Below, piece after piece: positions 1 through 6,734 of a DNA stretch of 38,489 bases (positions are counted from its first letter, which is position 1; each line of letters starts with the position of its first letter). Both the position numbers and the translations under genes were made by a program. The stretch covers positions 1 through 38,489 of the forward strand of contig CAZPFX010000008.1 of the NCBI GenBank assembly GCA_964586055.1, read 5' to 3'. This stretch comes from UM-FILTER-42-14 sp964586055. GTDB taxonomy: Bacteria > Patescibacteriota > Microgenomatia > UBA1400 > PJMF01. The notes beneath the pieces were generated by a model. That model did no database searches. It saw only the letters and a program-made list of their open reading frames with translations, and was not told the DNA's origin.

Positions 1-34
1 TGGGTTCTAGACTCTTGGTATAAAAATCGTTAAG

Positions 35-108
35 TGCGTCAGGCGGGACTCGAACCCACGACCTACTGCTTAGAAGGCAGTTGCTCTATCCAGCTGAGCT
101 ACTGACGC
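35..108 (-). tRNA. tRNA-Arg (anticodon UCU)
   Basis: Read on the minus strand this folds into a complete cloverleaf of 74 nt. The acceptor arms GCGTCAG and CTGACGC pair over seven bases, the D arm is GCTC/GAGC, and the anticodon stem ACTGC/GCAGT encloses the loop CTTCTAA with anticodon TCT. The T arm is GTGGG/CCCGC around TTCGAGT. The discriminator is A and the following bases are CTT, so CCA is not encoded and must be added by a nucleotidyltransferase. It decodes AGA (Arg). Confidence 0.95.
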
Positions 109-121
109 ACGCAAGAAACAT

Positions 122-127
122 ATTATA
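122..127 (-). promoter_or_regulatory. -10 box of tRNA-Arg
   Basis: A perfect TATAAT on the minus strand ends 13 bases before the tRNA 5' end, leaving a short 5' leader. I see no good -35 hexamer. Confidence 0.55.
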
Positions 128-139
128 CCGCAGCTACCC

Positions 140-168
140 TTGTCAGACGAGCGAATCCAACGGATAAT
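140..168 (+). promoter_or_regulatory. Promoter of the GlmU-like gene
   Basis: TTGTCA (140-145), a 17-base spacer and GATAAT (163-168) make a near-consensus sigma-70-type promoter. The -10 ends 7 bases before the ATG at 176, so the transcript would start at or next to the start codon. This argues that the in-frame TTG at 140 is the -35 box, not a start codon. Confidence 0.7.
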
Positions 169-175
169 AGCCGGC

Positions 176-937
176 ATGCTTGAAGATGTCCAGATATTAG
201 TGCTAGCCGGTGGTATGGGAACTCGGATGAATGGCCCAGATCTGCCGAAGGTTCTCACTCCTCTGAATGGTCAACCGCTGATTTCTTATCTACTCGATGA
301 GCTCGAGAAGCTCGATCTATCGCTAGAGCCAGCTATTGTTGTTGGGGCAAGTGCGAATATAGTTAAAGATGCCTTAGGAAGTCAATATTTATACATTCAT
401 CAGGAGGAGCAGCTTGGAACAGGCCATGCAGTCGCTTGTGCAAAAAGCACCCTAGAGGGTAAAGCTAGTACGATAGTCGTTATGTATGGCGATCATCCGC
501 TGGTGACGGCTGAGATGGTTCATTCTTTGTCTCGAAAACACAAGCAGTCTGGGGCAACAATGACCCTTGGTATTGTTTCAGTGCCGGATTTTAACGACTG
601 GCGATCTGCTTTTTACAGTTTTGGTAGAGTTGTTAGGAGTCCTGATGGCAAACTTCAGGGAATTGTTGAGCTTAAAGACGCCACTGAAAATCAGAAGTTA
701 ATTACTGAGGTCAATCCTTCTTACTTTTGCTTTGATGCAGAGTGGCTTTGGAGCAAGATAGATTCTCTCAGTAGTACCAATGCCCAGCACGAGTATTATC
801 TGACTGATTTACTCAAAATGGCGTTCGAACAGAATCAACCAATTTCAACTATAGAGATTGATCCGCCAGAAGGTCTTGGAGTTAACACTCCTCAAGAACT
901 AAAGAATGTCGAGCAGTTTATGCTCGAGCGCGCTTAA
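176..937 (+). CDS. GlmU N-terminal-like nucleotidyltransferase
   Basis: Protein of 253 residues matching the pyrophosphorylase domain of GlmU, which makes UDP-GlcNAc from UTP and GlcNAc-1-phosphate. Visible motifs in order are LAGGMGTRM (nucleotide-binding loop), LPKVL, QLGTGHAV, the metal-site region YGDHPLV, QGIVELKDA, and a C-terminal YYLTDL. The left-handed beta-helix acetyltransferase half of full GlmU is absent, so acetylation must occur elsewhere or the substrate differs. The start at 176 is preferred over an in-frame TTG at 140 because a promoter covers 140-168 and the protein then begins a few residues before the LAGG loop. The 3' end overlaps the convergent small gene by 20 bases. 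The exact sugar specificity is inferred. Confidence 0.85.
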   Translation: MLEDVQILVLAGGMGTRMNGPDLPKVLTPLNGQPLISYLLDELEKLDLSLEPAIVVGASANIVKDALGSQYLYIHQEEQLGTGHAVACAKSTLEGKASTIVVMYGDHPLVTAEMVHSLSRKHKQSGATMTLGIVSVPDFNDWRSAFYSFGRVVRSPDGKLQGIVELKDATENQKLITEVNPSYFCFDAEWLWSKIDSLSSTNAQHEYYLTDLLKMAFEQNQPISTIEIDPPEGLGVNTPQELKNVEQFMLERA

Positions 938-1154
938 CAGCTTTTTTAGCAATCTTTTTGCCTTTGGCAAGAGCTTCCTTTTTGAATTTGTCTGGATTAG
1001 CGTCGTATTTAGCTTTTGCTTTTTTTGCAGATGAGGCTGCGTTTAAGATGACTTTTTTTGTCTTCTCTCTGTTCTCTTCTTTAGAGAGAAATGAGGCGGC
1101 TGCACCCATTGCGATTCCTGTGAGTAGCGTTAGTAAATTTTTTTGTTTTGCCAT
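918..1154 (-). CDS. Small basic YtxH-like protein
   Basis: Protein of 78 residues. The N-terminus (residues about 6-22) is a short hydrophobic glycine/alanine-rich segment, followed by a lysine-rich, probably helical tail. That layout, with an early G-A-A-A-S-F-L-S stretch, resembles the YtxH-like family of small membrane-associated proteins of unknown function. A perfect AAGGAG ribosome site lies just before the ATG. The gene starts 8 bases after the pyruvate kinase stop and is probably co-transcribed with it. Its 3' end overlaps the convergent nucleotidyltransferase gene. The family call is tentative; that the gene is real is likely from the strong ribosome site and compositional bias. Confidence 0.65.
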   Translation of the reverse strand: MAKQKNLLTLLTGIAMGAAASFLSKEENREKTKKVILNAASSAKKAKAKYDANPDKFKKEALAKGKKIAKKAVKRARA

Positions 1155-1162
1155 ATTTCTCC

Positions 1163-2584
1163 TTATGGTACTGTTACTATTTTCATTGAATCAGTGGCCC
1201 CAGCTTTTTTCCAGAAGTCACCGTGCAAAATTAAGACAATTTCACCACTCTTTACAATTTCAAGCTCTATAGCCTTGTTAATTAATTGCGTGCTATCACA
1301 TAGTGTATCTGATTTAAGTTCAACAACATGTGTAGTCACTCCATAAACGACACTAAGCTTGTGATAGGTGTGTTCTAAATCAGTAAAAACATGAATATTT
1401 GGAAAAGTTCTGAATCTTGCCAGTTGCTTAGCCGTTGTGCCTGATTTTGAAAGACAAATTACTGCGTCAATTTGGAGATTATGACTTGGATTTTTATTGT
1501 CTAAAAGTAGGCAGGCTGCATGTGTTACAGATCGACTGGCGTCGAAGTCGTTGGGGTTGATTTCAATTGGATCTGAAAACTGTTCGTTATAAGCGGCTAT
1601 TTTCGCCTGAGCTGCCACAGCTTTGACTGGATATTTTCCAATGGTTGTTTCCTCAGAAAGCATGACTGCGTCAGTGCCGTCATAAACAGCATTGGCAACA
1701 TCACTGACCTCGGCACGAGATGGATATGGGAAGTCGACCATAGTCTTCATCATTTGGGTGGCTGTAATGACTGGCTTAGCATGTTCTCTACATTTTTTAA
1801 TGATAGTCTTTTGCCAGTGGGTCAGTTGTTCATATGGAACTTCTGCTCCTAAGTCACCACGAGCGACCATGACTACGTCTGCTGCTTGAATGATCTCATC
1901 AATATTATCGAGAGCCGCTTGATTTTCAATTTTTGCTATGACCTCAACATCGAGTTTTCTTTTCTCGAGTTCGTCACGCAAGATTCTGATATCTTGAGCA
2001 TTGCGAACAAATGAAAGGCCTACGAAATCTACTGTCTCGTTTGTGGCTGCGTCAAGGTGTTCATAGTCTTGTGCAACTAAAGAAGGCATGGCGATAACTA
2101 CTCCTGGAGTGTTAAGAGATTTTCTATGACCTATTGTGCAGGAATTTTGAACTTCGGTGATTAGAGCGTGTTCTTCTTTGCCAACAATGACAAACTCTCC
2201 TAAGCCGTCATCAACTAGGAGAATATTGCCTACTTCCTCAGCATCAATGACTTCTTGGGGGATAATTACTGTCTTCTCCTCGTGATTTGCGTCTGAGGCA
2301 AATAAAAGGACATCATGTGTTTCAACGGGAATTGGTTTTTCATTAGGAAGAGAGATGCGAATCTCTGGGCCTTGAAGGTCAACCAAAATTCCAACCGGTA
2401 CTTTTAATTCTTTGGCCACTTTTTTGACTCTAGCGATTCGCTCATGATGCCAATCAGGGACGCCGTGCTTTGTGTTAAACCTTGCGACGTTCATTCCAGC
2501 TAAAATAAGCTCACGGATTGTGTCTTCAGATTCTGTTGCAGGACCTATGGTTGCAACAATTTTGGTTGATTTTTGGTTTGTCAT
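1163..2584 (-). CDS. pyk: Pyruvate kinase
   Basis: Protein of 473 residues catalysing phosphoenolpyruvate plus ADP to pyruvate plus ATP, the last step of glycolysis. Visible family motifs are TKIVATIGPATES at the N-terminus, LVDLQGPEIR, the signature around VIAKIENQAAL, MVARGDLGAEVP, and ITATQMMKTMV followed by PSRAEVSDVANAV. The C-terminal domain, where effectors bind in many homologues, is present. The open frame extends 26 codons upstream, but the ATG at 2584 begins just before the conserved KIVATIGP block and sits 9 bases after a strong -10, so it is the likely start. There is no Shine-Dalgarno site. It heads a two-gene unit with the YtxH-like gene. Confidence 0.95.
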   Translation of the reverse strand: MTNQKSTKIVATIGPATESEDTIRELILAGMNVARFNTKHGVPDWHHERIARVKKVAKELKVPVGILVDLQGPEIRISLPNEKPIPVETHDVLLFASDANHEEKTVIIPQEVIDAEEVGNILLVDDGLGEFVIVGKEEHALITEVQNSCTIGHRKSLNTPGVVIAMPSLVAQDYEHLDAATNETVDFVGLSFVRNAQDIRILRDELEKRKLDVEVIAKIENQAALDNIDEIIQAADVVMVARGDLGAEVPYEQLTHWQKTIIKKCREHAKPVITATQMMKTMVDFPYPSRAEVSDVANAVYDGTDAVMLSEETTIGKYPVKAVAAQAKIAAYNEQFSDPIEINPNDFDASRSVTHAACLLLDNKNPSHNLQIDAVICLSKSGTTAKQLARFRTFPNIHVFTDLEHTYHKLSVVYGVTTHVVELKSDTLCDSTQLINKAIELEIVKSGEIVLILHGDFWKKAGATDSMKIVTVP

Positions 2585-2593
2585 ACGTGGGGT

Positions 2594-2622
2594 ATTATCC
2601 AACCCTTGACACTTCTTCTCAA
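2594..2622 (-). promoter_or_regulatory. pyk promoter
   Basis: On the minus strand, TTGAGA (2617-2622), a 17-base spacer and GATAAT (2594-2599). The -10 ends 9 bases before the pyk ATG, implying a transcript with a leader of at most about three bases. It overlaps the divergent promoter at 2606-2634. Confidence 0.7.
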
Positions 2623-2634
2623 GGGGAAGATTAT
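2606..2634 (+). promoter_or_regulatory. Promoter of the coiled-coil gene, overlapping pyk promoter
   Basis: TTGACA (2606-2611), 17-base spacer, GATTAT (2629-2634). Transcription would start near 2641, giving a leader of about 27 bases with a GAAAGGG ribosome site. The -35 box lies inside the spacer of the divergent pyk promoter. Confidence 0.65.
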
Positions 2635-2668
2635 GAGTACTGCAAATTAATCGAAAGGGCATCTTTAC

Positions 2669-3181
2669 ATGACAGATTCATTACCAAAGCCACCTCAAGT
2701 AGACGAACTCCAATCAGGAGAGGACCTCGCACTCAGTGCTTTAAATGATTCCACTTCTGATGAAGTTGCGGAGTCTGATGAGCTCGCTAGCTCTCTAGCT
2801 CATTTGCAGGGTGTAATAGAACGTAATGCCCTAGAGCTTGAGAAATCAAAAGAAGACCTGAAACTAAAGCGTGAGCAGCTCAGATCTATCTACGAGAATG
2901 ACACCAGGCTTGCCACAGCTGAAGAACAGGCTCAAGTTTTGATGCAAGAGGTTAAGCAAGAAAAGGCTAGATTGCAAGGTGGGCCACAAACCGTGACCCT
3001 AAAATCACAAATAGCTGAACTCTCAGCTCAGAAAAAAGAGATTGAAGAAGCTCTAAGTGATCACTTGATCAAATACAACAAGCTAACTGATTCGACAAGT
3101 TTCGACACCAGTGACGGTGATCAATGGGACTTTTCCATGGCTGCGAGAGTAAAACCTCGAAAGAAGTCTAGAAACGATTAG
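2669..3181 (+). CDS. Coiled-coil hypothetical protein
   Basis: Protein of 170 residues that I do not recognise. Residues 1-45 are acidic and probably disordered. From about residue 45 to 135 there is a heptad-rich, charged helix typical of a coiled coil (runs of E, K, L and Q). The tail is basic, ending R-K-K-S-R-N-D. There is no signal peptide or membrane segment, so it is probably a cytoplasmic structural or scaffold protein. It has a canonical promoter and a ribosome site (GAAAGGG ahead of the ATG), unlike most first genes here. It is divergent from pyk and convergent with the bS21 gene. Confidence 0.6.
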   Translation: MTDSLPKPPQVDELQSGEDLALSALNDSTSDEVAESDELASSLAHLQGVIERNALELEKSKEDLKLKREQLRSIYENDTRLATAEEQAQVLMQEVKQEKARLQGGPQTVTLKSQIAELSAQKKEIEEALSDHLIKYNKLTDSTSFDTSDGDQWDFSMAARVKPRKKSRND

Positions 3182-3199
3182 TTTTTAGAAAATAAAAAT

Positions 3200-3448
3200 T
3201 TAGTGAAGGCGGTCGTTAATTCTCTGTAGAGAAAGTTCGGAGACGTTCTTCATTCTCTTTAGAGATCTAGCTCTGCGACGAAGTCTGTTCATATCCATGC
3301 GCTTGGAAGCTCTCATGGCTGCTTTGCTTACGAAGAATGCACCGTCTTTGGCTTTTTGAACAATATCGACCTGGGTTATTGCTCTTTTAAAACGTTTGAT
3401 GACGTCGTTAGTGCTGTCGTTCTGTTTGGCTCTGATTACAATTGGCAT
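3200..3448 (-). CDS. rpsU: Ribosomal protein bS21-like
   Basis: Protein of 82 residues, highly basic. The N-terminal part has the bS21 pattern: a short strand (IVIRAKQNDS), then VIKRFKRAI followed by a region rich in K and R, with RRRARSLKR toward the C-terminus. bS21 sits on the 30S platform near the anti-Shine-Dalgarno end of 16S rRNA and assists initiation. At 82 residues it is a little longer than the common 58-71-residue form. It has its own promoter, embedded in the end of the HIT gene, and would have a leader of only about four bases. An unrelated small basic protein is the main alternative. Confidence 0.72.
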   Translation of the reverse strand: MPIVIRAKQNDSTNDVIKRFKRAITQVDIVQKAKDGAFFVSKAAMRASKRMDMNRLRRRARSLKRMKNVSELSLQRINDRLH

Positions 3449-3458
3449 AAGATTGGTG

Positions 3459-3487
3459 ATTATACTTTATGATTTCCATCTTGGTAA
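3459..3487 (-). promoter_or_regulatory. bS21 gene promoter
   Basis: TTACCA (3482-3487), a 17-base spacer and a perfect TATAAT (3459-3464) on the minus strand. The -10 overlaps the stop codon of the upstream HIT gene and ends 10 bases before the bS21 ATG. Confidence 0.65.
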
Positions 3488-3951
3488 GAGGCACGAATGG
3501 ATTCGGCTAATTTAGATAAATCATCATCATTCGCTCGATTTGAGTCATTTGAAGATAAGAAACCAGGATAAGTTGGGAAAAATTGGTTGTTATTAGAACT
3601 CTCAATATTCCTCCACCCTTCCAAATCACCAGTGCCGTGCATCGGAAAGAGTTTGCTGTGAAGATGATCAACTCCAAAACCTTCAAAAAACATTCCGCAT
3701 CTAGAAACATCTTCGTAGTAGTTATCAATTATCTTGGCTACTTTTTTTGTGGCTAAGACTAGATCAGAAAGTACATCGTCGCTTTGTTCAAAGGCATAGC
3801 TGCCATAGTGCTCTTTTGGGATTACTACTGTAAAGCCGTCGGTGTTGGGAAATATCGAAAGAAAGGCTAGGTGAAAATCACTAGACCAGATTGTATGAGA
3901 GGGCATTTCTCCAGAAACAATTTTGCAAAAAATACAGTCAGAGTTATTCAT
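3460..3951 (-). CDS. HIT family protein with altered triad
   Basis: Protein of 163 residues of the histidine-triad nucleotide hydrolase/transferase superfamily. The N-terminus CIFCKIVSGEMPSH and the block GFTVVIPKEHYGS are typical of HIT proteins. The active-site segment reads DHLHSKLFPMHG: His96 and His98 are present, but the third triad position is Lys100. The middle histidine, the nucleophile in characterised members, is therefore kept. The two cysteines near the N-terminus (C6, C9) could be part of a metal site. The start overlaps the end of the DHH-like gene by 8 bases, so the two are translationally coupled. The substrate is unknown. Confidence 0.85.
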   Translation of the reverse strand: MNNSDCIFCKIVSGEMPSHTIWSSDFHLAFLSIFPNTDGFTVVIPKEHYGSYAFEQSDDVLSDLVLATKKVAKIIDNYYEDVSRCGMFFEGFGVDHLHSKLFPMHGTGDLEGWRNIESSNNNQFFPTYPGFLSSNDSNRANDDDLSKLAESIRASYQDGNHKV

Positions 3952-4819
3952 ATAATTCTTTTACAGTCTTAATAATTTGCTCAAGACTAAGAGGTGATGG
4001 CTGTTGATTTAGATGCTTTCTAGAGCCATTGATTAGCATTTTTCCGCCCGGGTGATAGTACCAAGTTCCCGTTCGATCAAGCTCTAATACTTTTTCGTAT
4101 AGCTTCTCAAGCGTCAGAGAGCTATCTGGCCTGACTTTGATGCGAATATGACCAAGTGATGGATCTTTTCTAATCACCATCATCATGCCTCTTTTTTGAG
4201 CTAACTTAATGACGTCATCATTTTTGGTAGAGATGGCAAGACATTTTCCAGCAGAAGTTTGGAAAATTTGGCCAACCTGATCGAGAATTCTTGATGCTTT
4301 GTGACTTTGTTTTAATGTTGCGTAGACGTTGTCTAAAGCCTGCATGCCAAACTGCATTTGTGAGTCATCTGTGTTTTGGGCCATGAACTCACTGCCTCTG
4401 ATCAGCTCATGGAGCATGAAGCTATAGCGATCGCTGTCTGGCTCTGGCCAAAATATTTCACCAAAATGATCGATCTCAGTCACGTGATCAACGATCGCCT
4501 TAAGAGCTGAGTCCTTTTCCAGTTCGGGATGAGTTTTGATTAAATAATCTCTGATCAGAGTGGCAGCGCAAATATTCCGACTATTCTTTTCTGGTGTGTG
4601 ATGATCAAACTCCCCACGGCCAGTATCCACGTGTACAACATTGTGGGGTAAGATGCCGTACTTCTCCGCTAGCACTGGATCAAGAGAGTGACCTGGATTA
4701 ACATAGCCAATTTTTGCATCTGCGAAATTTTGTGAGTCAAAGCGCTTTAAGAGCCAAACTGAAGAAATGGCATCGAGGTCAGGAGCATGGTGAGTGACTA
4801 TTAATTTTTGTTGTGGCAT
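3944..4819 (-). CDS. DHH superfamily phosphoesterase-like protein
   Basis: Protein of 291 residues. The N-terminus THHAPDLDAISSVWLL matches the first metal-binding motif of DHH-type phosphoesterases, and DTGRGEFDHHTP gives the acidic and DHH motifs about 65 residues in. A later D-H-V-T-E-I-D-H block (about residues 110-118) could supply further metal ligands. The C-terminal part contains WYYHPGGKMLINGS, vaguely like a DHHA1-type substrate domain. Families in this group cleave phosphoester or pyrophosphate bonds of nucleotides or RNA; which substrate applies here is not visible. It heads an operon with the HIT protein, suggesting linked nucleotide metabolism. The start is 8 bases after a TATACT -10 box. 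Confidence 0.7.
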   Translation of the reverse strand: MPQQKLIVTHHAPDLDAISSVWLLKRFDSQNFADAKIGYVNPGHSLDPVLAEKYGILPHNVVHVDTGRGEFDHHTPEKNSRNICAATLIRDYLIKTHPELEKDSALKAIVDHVTEIDHFGEIFWPEPDSDRYSFMLHELIRGSEFMAQNTDDSQMQFGMQALDNVYATLKQSHKASRILDQVGQIFQTSAGKCLAISTKNDDVIKLAQKRGMMMVIRKDPSLGHIRIKVRPDSSLTLEKLYEKVLELDRTGTWYYHPGGKMLINGSRKHLNQQPSPLSLEQIIKTVKELYE

Positions 4820-4827
4820 CGCCTGTT

Positions 4828-4833
4828 AGTATA
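4828..4833 (-). promoter_or_regulatory. -10 box of the DHH-like gene
   Basis: TATACT ends 8 bases before the ATG at 4819, giving an essentially leaderless start. The -35 region falls in the T-rich tail of the upstream terminator-like hairpin and has no clear hexamer. Confidence 0.55.
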
Positions 4834-4850
4834 ACACTTGAGGCCTAGAC

Positions 4851-4910
4851 AAAATAAAACCCCACCGCAACAGCCAAAGTCTTTTGCAAAACCAGGACAG
4901 TCGCAGTGGG
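4851..4910 (-). terminator. Large hairpin with T-tract (terminator, perhaps sRNA 3' end)
   Basis: On the minus strand the arms 4900-4910 (CCCACTGCGAC) and 4861-4871 (GTTGCGGTGGG) pair over 11 positions with two G-U pairs. An inner TTTTGCAAAA palindrome (4882-4891) sits in the loop. The stem is followed by a T-rich tract (TTTTATTTT, 4851-4859). This fits intrinsic termination of the operon ending in proS, about 140 bases beyond its stop. The length of the stem-loop also allows a structured small RNA. Confidence 0.65.
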
Positions 4911-5048
4911 TGTTCCTCACCGGAATGTATGAGTACTATACGGCGTGATATACAAAATACCTATGAGAAAAATTAGCTCTTCTATCAATCTATAGCACTT
5001 TTGCTGGTTTGAGAAATGTTTGCTATAGGTTCTAATATTTACCGTGCT

Positions 5049-6734
5049 TTATTCGGTAATAGATAGCTTTTTGAGGACATCTTCTTTGCTCATCAGATTT
5101 GATTTTTCTTCAGAGCGATTTTTCCATTCAATCATATCGCCGTTTCGAGTCGAGACGACGAGTCGAATTGGAATGCCAATAAGGTCTGCGTCGGCAAATT
5201 TAACTCCAGCTGAAACAGGACGCTCGTCCCACAAAATTTCAATTCCAGAATCTAGGAGCTCGTCGTAAAGGCTTTGGGCAAAATCTTCTGCTCCAGGAAG
5301 CGAGATTAAATGAACGGCAAAAGGAGCAATTGCCTTTGGCCAAATTATGCCTTTGTCGTCATGATGCTTTTCTACTACAGTAGCCAATGTTCTAGCCAGG
5401 CCGAAACCGTAACAACCCATGTAGTAAGGAGTTTGACCTCCAGCATTATCAGCAAAATTTGCATCTTTCATCTTAGTCGAGTAGTGAAGGCCTAGTTGAA
5501 AGATATTTCCGACTTCTATTCCCTTCTTCTCTACTAGAGTGCTGTTTCCGTCTTCAGTAAGGAAGCCGTTTTGAGCCATGGCAATATCTACTTCGATATC
5601 AGCTTTGTAATCTCGATCGATATTGATGTTTATAGCGTCTTTATTCAATTCATTTGCCCCACCGAAAGCGTTCACGATTGTTCTAAGTGAAGGGTCGGAA
5701 ACAATAGTGACTTTTCCTTCTAAACCAACGGGAGAGATAAATCCAGGCTCAGATCCCAAATCTCTAATTTCTTCAATTGTAGCCGGCCTCAATGAAATTG
5801 CATTCACAGCATGGGCTAGTTTGACCTCATTAATATCAAGATCTCCTCTAGTAATAGCCAGTACAAGTTTTCCAGTTTCGGTTGCGTACAGCACGTCTTT
5901 GATTTGTTGCCAAGCGGGGAGGTTGTGAAACTTCACGCCATCTTCCATGGTGGTGCCACGAACAGCATCTACGACTTGGTAATCTTTAATTGTCTCGTCT
6001 AGATTCTTTTCGTCTCTTTTAAAATTGGCTATGTCTTCATGCGCGCAGTAGGTGCCGTCCTCAGAGACAAAGAAGCGGCCTTCGCCTAGGTCGCACTCAA
6101 CCTGGAACTCATGACAGTACTCTCCACCGATATACCCGTTGTCAGCGGCTACCTTCAGTGCGTTCAGTCCCATTCGTTTGTACATTCGTTCATAAGCCTC
6201 TGCCATGACTTGATATTCTCTTTCAAAATCTTCTTTGTCAGCGTGGAAAGAATAACCATCTTTCATGATGAACTCTCTTAAGCGCAAAAGCCCACCTCGA
6301 GCCCTCAGCTCATCTCTGAATTTGTTTGAGAATTGATAAATAGTGAATGGTAAATCTCGATAGGATAAGTGGAGGTTCCTAACTACATCAACAAACATTT
6401 CTTCGGCCGTTCCTCCAAGGGCAAACTCAGCCCCTCTTCGATCTTTAACCGTCATCAGTTCAAAACCGACGGAATTGGTTCGATTAGTCTCTTGCCAGAA
6501 CTCAAGTGGGTGAAGTGTAGGCACCAGCATCTCTTGTGCGCCTGCCTTGTCCATCTCGTCCTTAACTATTGCCTTGATTTTTTCATGAACTCTCCAGCCG
6601 AGAGGCAGAAAAGAATAACGACCAGCTGTTGATTCTTTGATGAACCCACCTCTGGAGAGATATCTTTGACTCGCAAACTTAGAACCCTTAGAGTCATCCT
6701 TAGTTGTTTTGCCGAGAAGTTTTGAGTATTTCAT
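5049..6734 (-). CDS. proS: Prolyl-tRNA synthetase
   Basis: Protein of 561 residues, the usual length of bacterial-type ProRS, which charges tRNA-Pro with proline. The N-terminus contains SRGGFIKESTAGRYSFLPLG and the block GAQEMLVPTLHPLEFW; motif 2 is around QFSNKFRDELRARGGLLR. Between motifs 2 and 3 lies the insertion domain (about residues 220-390) typical of bacterial ProRS, which edits mis-charged Ala-tRNA; the stretch DLDINEVKLAHAV belongs to it. The C-terminal anticodon-binding domain ends in the LIEWKNRS-like region. It is the last gene of the lysS-serS-secA-prs-proS run and its start overlaps the prs stop by 4 bases. Confidence 0.95.
   Translation of the reverse strand: MKYSKLLGKTTKDDSKGSKFASQRYLSRGGFIKESTAGRYSFLPLGWRVHEKIKAIVKDEMDKAGAQEMLVPTLHPLEFWQETNRTNSVGFELMTVKDRRGAEFALGGTAEEMFVDVVRNLHLSYRDLPFTIYQFSNKFRDELRARGGLLRLREFIMKDGYSFHADKEDFEREYQVMAEAYERMYKRMGLNALKVAADNGYIGGEYCHEFQVECDLGEGRFFVSEDGTYCAHEDIANFKRDEKNLDETIKDYQVVDAVRGTTMEDGVKFHNLPAWQQIKDVLYATETGKLVLAITRGDLDINEVKLAHAVNAISLRPATIEEIRDLGSEPGFISPVGLEGKVTIVSDPSLRTIVNAFGGANELNKDAININIDRDYKADIEVDIAMAQNGFLTEDGNSTLVEKKGIEVGNIFQLGLHYSTKMKDANFADNAGGQTPYYMGCYGFGLARTLATVVEKHHDDKGIIWPKAIAPFAVHLISLPGAEDFAQSLYDELLDSGIEILWDERPVSAGVKFADADLIGIPIRLVVSTRNGDMIEWKNRSEEKSNLMSKEDVLKKLSITE

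Larger units (their letters stand above)
4820..5048. other. Longest intergenic region (229 bp)
   Basis: This gap separates proS from the DHH-like gene. It holds the hairpin/T-tract at 4851-4910, a possible minus-strand -10 box TATAGT at 4935-4940, a small TTCC/GGAA hairpin next to it (about 4912-4925), and the DHH-gene -10 at 4828-4833. The remainder is AT-rich without a convincing reading frame. Confidence 0.6.

Noticed and set aside
140..175. Longer N-terminus of the nucleotidyltransferase beginning at TTG 140
   Set aside because: The TTG is the first half of a TTGTCA -35 box with a 17-base spacer to GATAAT; the ATG at 176 follows at the usual leaderless distance and starts just before the conserved LAGG loop.
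958..1272. Plus-strand open frames opposite pyk and the YtxH-like gene
   Set aside because: Antisense frames with no ribosome site or family match; the minus-strand genes explain the sequence.
2585..2662. N-terminal extension of pyruvate kinase
   Set aside because: The 26 extra codons lie over the promoter and have no similarity to the family; the ATG at 2584 precedes the conserved KIVATIGP block.
3182..3198. AT-only hairpin between the coiled-coil gene and the bS21 gene
   Set aside because: TTTTTA/TAAAAA could pair around a GAAAA loop, but an AT-only stem of six is too weak to call a terminator.
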